Below, in pieces: positions 7,612 through 10,130 of a DNA stretch of 10,130 nucleotides. Location of the stretch: assembly GCA_946577115.1 (NCBI GenBank), contig CAMOAP010000012.1, positions 1-10,130 of the forward strand, in the 5' to 3' direction. Position numbers and translations under genes: made by a program. Under the pieces are notes generated by a model that saw only the letters and a program-made list of their open reading frames with translations, ran no database searches and was not told the origin of the DNA. Position 1 is the stretch's first letter. Every line of letters starts with the position of its first letter. This stretch comes from an uncultured Acholeplasmataceae bacterium (GTDB lineage: Bacteria > Bacillota_I > Bacilli_A > Acholeplasmatales > Acholeplasmataceae).

Positions 7612-7640
7612 AAAAAAAGACCTTCGATTTGAATGTCTTA
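7612..7640 (-). terminator. Intrinsic terminator on the minus strand
   Basis: Read on the minus strand, AAGAC-A-TTC pairs with GAA-G-GTCTT (5 bp, one A-G mismatch, 3 bp) around a 5-base loop, and the stem runs straight into a U tract (A7 at 7612-7618 on the plus strand). It faces the minus-strand block to the right, so it is a plausible end for transcripts from the effector gene and its remnants. Confidence 0.55.
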
Positions 7641-7679
7641 GTTGTATTGTGTTTTGCTTAATTGTTTTAAACGAAGGAG

Positions 7680-7778
7680 TTAATTCTTGTTTTCATTGTC
7701 TAGAGATTCTAAATATTTTTTACCAGCTAGTGGTTCAGTTTTGTTACTTTGTTCGTGTATTTTTTGCTTGTAAAGCAA
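7680..7778 (-). pseudogene. Short coding-like remnant, unknown
   Basis: One minus-strand frame reads about 32 residues with coding-like composition, including HEQSNKTEPLAGKKYLESLD, and ends at TAA 7680-7682, just after NENKN. A stop lies two codons above 7778 and there is no ribosome site. Neighbouring frames around 7780-7840 (VAFALQAKNTRTK) also look weakly coding. The family is not recognised; it is likely the residue of an island gene. Confidence 0.25.
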
Positions 7779-7868
7779 ATGCTACCTATTTCAGAAGCAT
7801 TAATTTATTTTGGACGATTTTAGTGCCGTTGTGATGTTCTTTGTGTCAATATAGTTTTGGTTGTTATT

Positions 7869-7899
7869 TATTTTGATTAAAAAAAAATTAATCAAAATA
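7869..7899. repeat. Perfect 12-bp inverted repeat with A7 loop
   Basis: TATTTTGATTAA (7869-7880) and TTAATCAAAATA (7888-7899) are exact complements around seven A. It lacks a following T-run on either strand, so it is not a standard terminator. Around it, 7779-8012 shows no convincing gene, only a C5 run (7936-7940). The repeat could be an mRNA-stabilising hairpin downstream of the minus-strand genes, a protein-binding site, or residue of a mobile element. Confidence 0.6.
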
Positions 7900-8012
7900 T
7901 TGGCTTTTAATTTGGTTTAATAATGTTGTTTTAGGCCCCCTTACTTCAAATAATTATAATAAAACGACATTAAGAGACAAAATAATTCGTTTTAGAGGTA
8001 TTAGAGTTTTTA

Positions 8013-8078
8013 TTAAATTGTTTTTTTGTTGTATAGAGTGATGTGTCGTTGTTTGAGGTTGAAGTGTAGGTAGTAGGT
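8013..8078 (-). pseudogene. C-terminal fragment of an island protein, second copy
   Basis: The minus strand reads TYYLHFNLKQRHITLYNKK and stops at TAA 8013-8015. It aligns residue for residue with the end of the pseudogene at 8655-9054 (TYHLHFNPIKQCITLYTKK). The underlying 40-bp DNA at 8036-8075 matches 8693-8732 with a few substitutions and two compensating 3-base gaps. Only this tail is left; upstream of it, toward 8105-8111 (a C7 run), the similarity fades. It is therefore the residue of a duplicated gene on the far side of the effector. Confidence 0.6.
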
Positions 8079-8173
8079 TTTGTTTTTATTTAATTATTCA
8101 AATACCCCCCCATGTAAAAATTTTTATAAAATTAATAATGTATTATTTTTTATATTAATAAAATTAGTTACAA

Positions 8174-8554
8174 TTAATCTTCTATAATTTTAATTAATGG
8201 TTTTAAATTGAAGGTTACTTTTGAAATTTTAGAATTATTTTTGTAAATTTCTGATATTTTTGATTTAATTTCATTATGTTCTATTTCTAATTTTAAAACT
8301 ATATTTCTTTCAGAACGATTTACTTGTTTTTTGTTTCTCAAATAATGAATTTTATCTTCTAATTCTTTTTTGTTTGTTAAAAGATTAAATAATTCGTTTT
8401 TTATATCTGTTGGTGTTTTTTTATTTTTTATATAATTTTTTTTATTATCCATCGCCATAACTTGATTATTATTAGTGAACAAAAATAATCCTAAAAAAAT
8501 AAATAAAACTATTGTTAATAAATATAATTGTTTTTTTAATCTCAAAATTAACAT
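8174..8554 (-). CDS. SVM-type secreted protein, candidate phyllogen-like (SAP54/PHYL1) effector
   Basis: A 126-residue intact protein. Residues 1-34 form a classic Sec signal: Arg5/Lys7/Lys8, hydrophobic core 10-26 (LYLLTIVLFIFLGLFLF), then TNNNQVMA with probable cleavage after Ala34. This leader matches the conserved SVM signal of phytoplasma effectors. The mature part (about 92 residues) is Lys/Asn/Glu-rich, without Cys or Trp, and patterns as two amphipathic helices: about 50-76 (Ile51, Leu55, Leu58, Leu65, Ile69, Leu72) and about 82-106 (Ile85, Leu89, Ile96, Ile100, Ile103), joined by a QVNRSE turn, with a tail ending LKPLIKIIED. That size and helical-hairpin design fit phyllogens, which bind floral MADS-domain factors and promote their degradation via RAD23. 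Membership is inference from pattern, not alignment; another SVM effector family is the alternative. The ribosome site is weak (GAG in a purine tract). Both neighbours are decayed. Confidence 0.8.
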   Translation of the reverse strand: MLILRLKKQLYLLTIVLFIFLGLFLFTNNNQVMAMDNKKNYIKNKKTPTDIKNELFNLLTNKKELEDKIHYLRNKKQVNRSERNIVLKLEIEHNEIKSKISEIYKNNSKISKVTFNLKPLIKIIED

Positions 8555-8654
8555 TTTTTCTCTTTTCTTTTTTCATTTATATTCTCTTTCTTGATAAACC
8601 CTTTATTTTTAATAAAAACAGCAATCTCCTATATTTTATTCTTGATTTAGGTTT

Positions 8655-9054
8655 TTATTCTGGTTTTTGAGTTTTAAATTTTTTAGTATAAAGAGTGATG
8701 CATTGTTTGATTGGGTTGAAGTGGAGGTGGTATGTGTTACATATAACATGATTATCTTCATCTTTTTTGTTTGTGGGACAATTAACTTTATCCATGAAAA
8801 AGTCTTTATCTTCTTCTAGGAGATATTTAGGTCTTGTGTATTGGTTTTATATAGTGTGTCTTCTTACTCCCATCTGATAGGGTAATTATGAATATTCATA
8901 TTTTTGTTTTGTGTCGAAATAATTGAAATCGGAGCCAGGCCTGTTTTGTGATTCTGATTCTTGCCATATTTTAAAATTCTTCATTACCTTCAAAAACATA
9001 AGTCTTATCAAATCTCTGGATTGCTCTAATTTCATATAATGTATACCTATTCAT
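8655..9054 (-). pseudogene. Frameshifted island gene, family unknown
   Basis: An ATG at 9054 (minus), 11 bases after the stop of the preceding pseudogene and with a TAAGG just upstream, opens MNRYTLYEIRAIQRFDKTYV and reaches a stop at 8971-8973. In-frame coding-like pieces continue (MARIRITKQA, IITLSDGSKKTHYIKPIHK), and after a shift a longer open piece reads PKYLLEEDKDFFMDKVNCPT, then a Lys/Asp-rich stretch, then ICNTYHLHFNPIKQCITLY, ending at TAA 8655-8657. There is no signal peptide. The close spacing suggests it once formed an operon with the gene at 9066-10130. The tail is duplicated at 8013-8078. I do not recognise the family; a phytoplasma-specific potential-mobile-unit hypothetical is likely. 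Confidence 0.5.
8693..8732. repeat. 40-bp imperfect direct repeat flanking the effector gene (partner 8036-8075)
   Basis: Both copies begin GAGTGATG and share TTGTTTGA and GGTTGAAGTG in the same order and the same total length. They lie 657 bp apart in the same orientation, with the effector gene between them. Both are the 3' coding end of the same protein family, so this is a duplicated gene tail rather than a simple transposon terminus. Recombination between them would remove the effector. Confidence 0.65.
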
Positions 9055-9065
9055 TACATAAAACC

Positions 9066-10130
9066 TTAATTAAAAAACTTTTTCAATTGCCAGGGGCTGT
9101 ACATTAAATATCCTCTAGGAATTAACTTATCAAAATTCCCCATATCATAATCATTATCTTTAAAATATTCAATTAATTCTTCTAATTCTTCTAATTATGC
9201 TTTTTCTTGTTTCATACCATATATATCATAAAACATAATTTTAGGTTTTGGGGTTGATAAGAATTATTGTTTTGTAAAGATTTTGTTTCTTCTTGTAATT
9301 TTTTAATTTGTTTATCAAAATGGATTAATTGACCATCTAAGAACAAACCATAACTTTTTAATTTTTAGAATTATTCATTATTGTCTTTGTGTTGAATTAT
9401 TAAGTCTTTAATTATATTATTAGCGCAATTCAAAGCCATCGCTTCTTGTAAGGTTTGTAGTTTTTGTGTAATGAATAAATTATTGCTGGATTTGATAATT
9501 TGGTAATTAGTTGCTTTAATTTGCTTTTGGGATTTTAATTTTGCAGTTAATAATTGTTTTTTTGTTCTATCAATTCCAAAGTTTGTTTATGATTTCGTTC
9601 TTTTTTTGTCGTTGATTTATTGTATTTTTTTCGTTTAAGAAATAATTTATTATTATAATTTGGGTTTTTATGCTTATTTTAAGTCTTTATTTTTGAGGTT
9701 TTTTTCTTTATTTTCTTTGGTTTTAATTAAGTTTTGAAGTTCAAAATTAAAATCCCTTATTAACTCTAAATTAATAATTTATATATCCATCATTTGTTAA
9801 TTCTTTTGCACTAAATCCTTCATCTTTTAATTGGAAAATATCAGCAGATAATTTTTTAAAATCTGCAATATTTTGATAAAGTTTGGTTTTAAAAAATTTA
9901 ACTTTATTTTTTTTATTTTCTTGTTTTTTGTCATTTCGAATACCTTTTAGAAATTTGAGAAATTTTTTCTTTGAGGATTTTTATTATAAAATTTTCTAAC
10001 AGTTTAATTTATTGCTAATTTGTTTTTCCAAAATTAAGTATTTGTTCTAAATTTTTAGTTTTTTGTTCCACCTTGAGCTAAAATGGCATTGCCTCCGCCA
10101 GAACCAAAAACCAAAAACACACCTTCTTTA
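9066..10130 (-). pseudogene. Long coiled-coil island protein, degraded, runs off the right edge
   Basis: The minus strand carries a long disrupted gene whose 5' part lies beyond 10130. Pieces in order: KEGVFLVFGSGGGNAILAQG (Gly-rich, at the edge), then stops; KLYQNIADFKKLSADIFQ and LKDEGFSAKELTNDGY near 9783-9832; Lys/Glu/Gln-rich helical pieces; KLQTLQEAMALNCANNIIKD; LFLDGQLIHFDKQIKKLQEE near 9296-9350; and after a shift IMFYDIYGMKQEKA, a stop, LEELEELIEYFKDNDYDMGN, and a C-terminus PWQLKKFFN ending at TAA 9066-9068. The pattern is a large coiled-coil protein. In phytoplasma mobile units such genes are often called chromosome-segregation-ATPase-like; the Gly-rich block plus long helices would also suit a phage tape-measure-like protein. 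Neither name is proven. Several stops and frame changes make it non-functional as read. Confidence 0.6.

Noticed and set aside
7620..7640. T-loop-like sequence (ATTCAAATC on the minus strand) suggesting a tRNA
   Set aside because: No acceptor, anticodon or D arms can be placed around it, and the hairpin plus U-run explains it as a terminator.
7649..7834. Plus-strand 61-residue GTG-started open frame
   Set aside because: It has no ribosome site, an unusual Cys/Phe-rich composition, and lies opposite a minus-strand frame that looks more coding-like.
8576..8604. TATAAA box on the minus strand as the effector promoter
   Set aside because: No -35 match occurs at a usable spacing, and such boxes are common in this base composition.

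Overview
The window is about 80% A+T and has a standard bacterial code: TGG encodes Trp, TGA acts as a stop, and no intact gene reads through TGA. The strongest taxonomic clue is a small secreted protein at 8174-8554 (minus) whose leader matches the SVM-type signal peptide of phytoplasma effectors. With the decayed mobile-island genes around it, this points to a 'Candidatus Phytoplasma' chromosome. The exact species group cannot be read from the sequence.

Layout: 1-1251 holds a 41% G+C segment, degraded coding remnants on the plus strand, and a T-rich stretch with a repeated 12-mer. A complete nitroreductase-family gene (1252-1857) follows, with a good ribosome site and an intrinsic terminator (1926-1954). 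On the minus strand, 2008-2396 is the broken 3' part of a kinase gene, most likely pyridoxal kinase. The core of the window is a plus-strand pair, uvrC (2821-4590) and uvrB (4700-6712), behind an extended -10 promoter. These encode two of the three parts of the UvrABC nucleotide excision repair system; uvrA is not in the window.

From 6713 to the right end the DNA looks like an eroded mobile unit. It contains a plus-strand sigma-70 pseudogene (6870-7384), small minus-strand remnants, the intact effector gene, and two broken minus-strand genes (8655-9054 and 9066-10130, the latter running off the window). Two related 40-bp segments, both from the 3' end of the same protein family, flank the effector at 8036-8075 and 8693-8732. 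The only gene in this block still open from start to stop is the secreted protein. Its predicted two-helix mature part (about 92 residues) resembles the phyllogen (SAP54/PHYL1) effectors.

Overall picture: housekeeping repair and redox genes sit beside a decaying potential-mobile-unit-like island that has kept a candidate host-manipulating effector. I see no tRNA, rRNA, CRISPR array or intact transposase gene. I cannot demonstrate a wholly new system. The most worthwhile targets are the effector, the duplicated gene ends around it, and the G+C-rich left edge.
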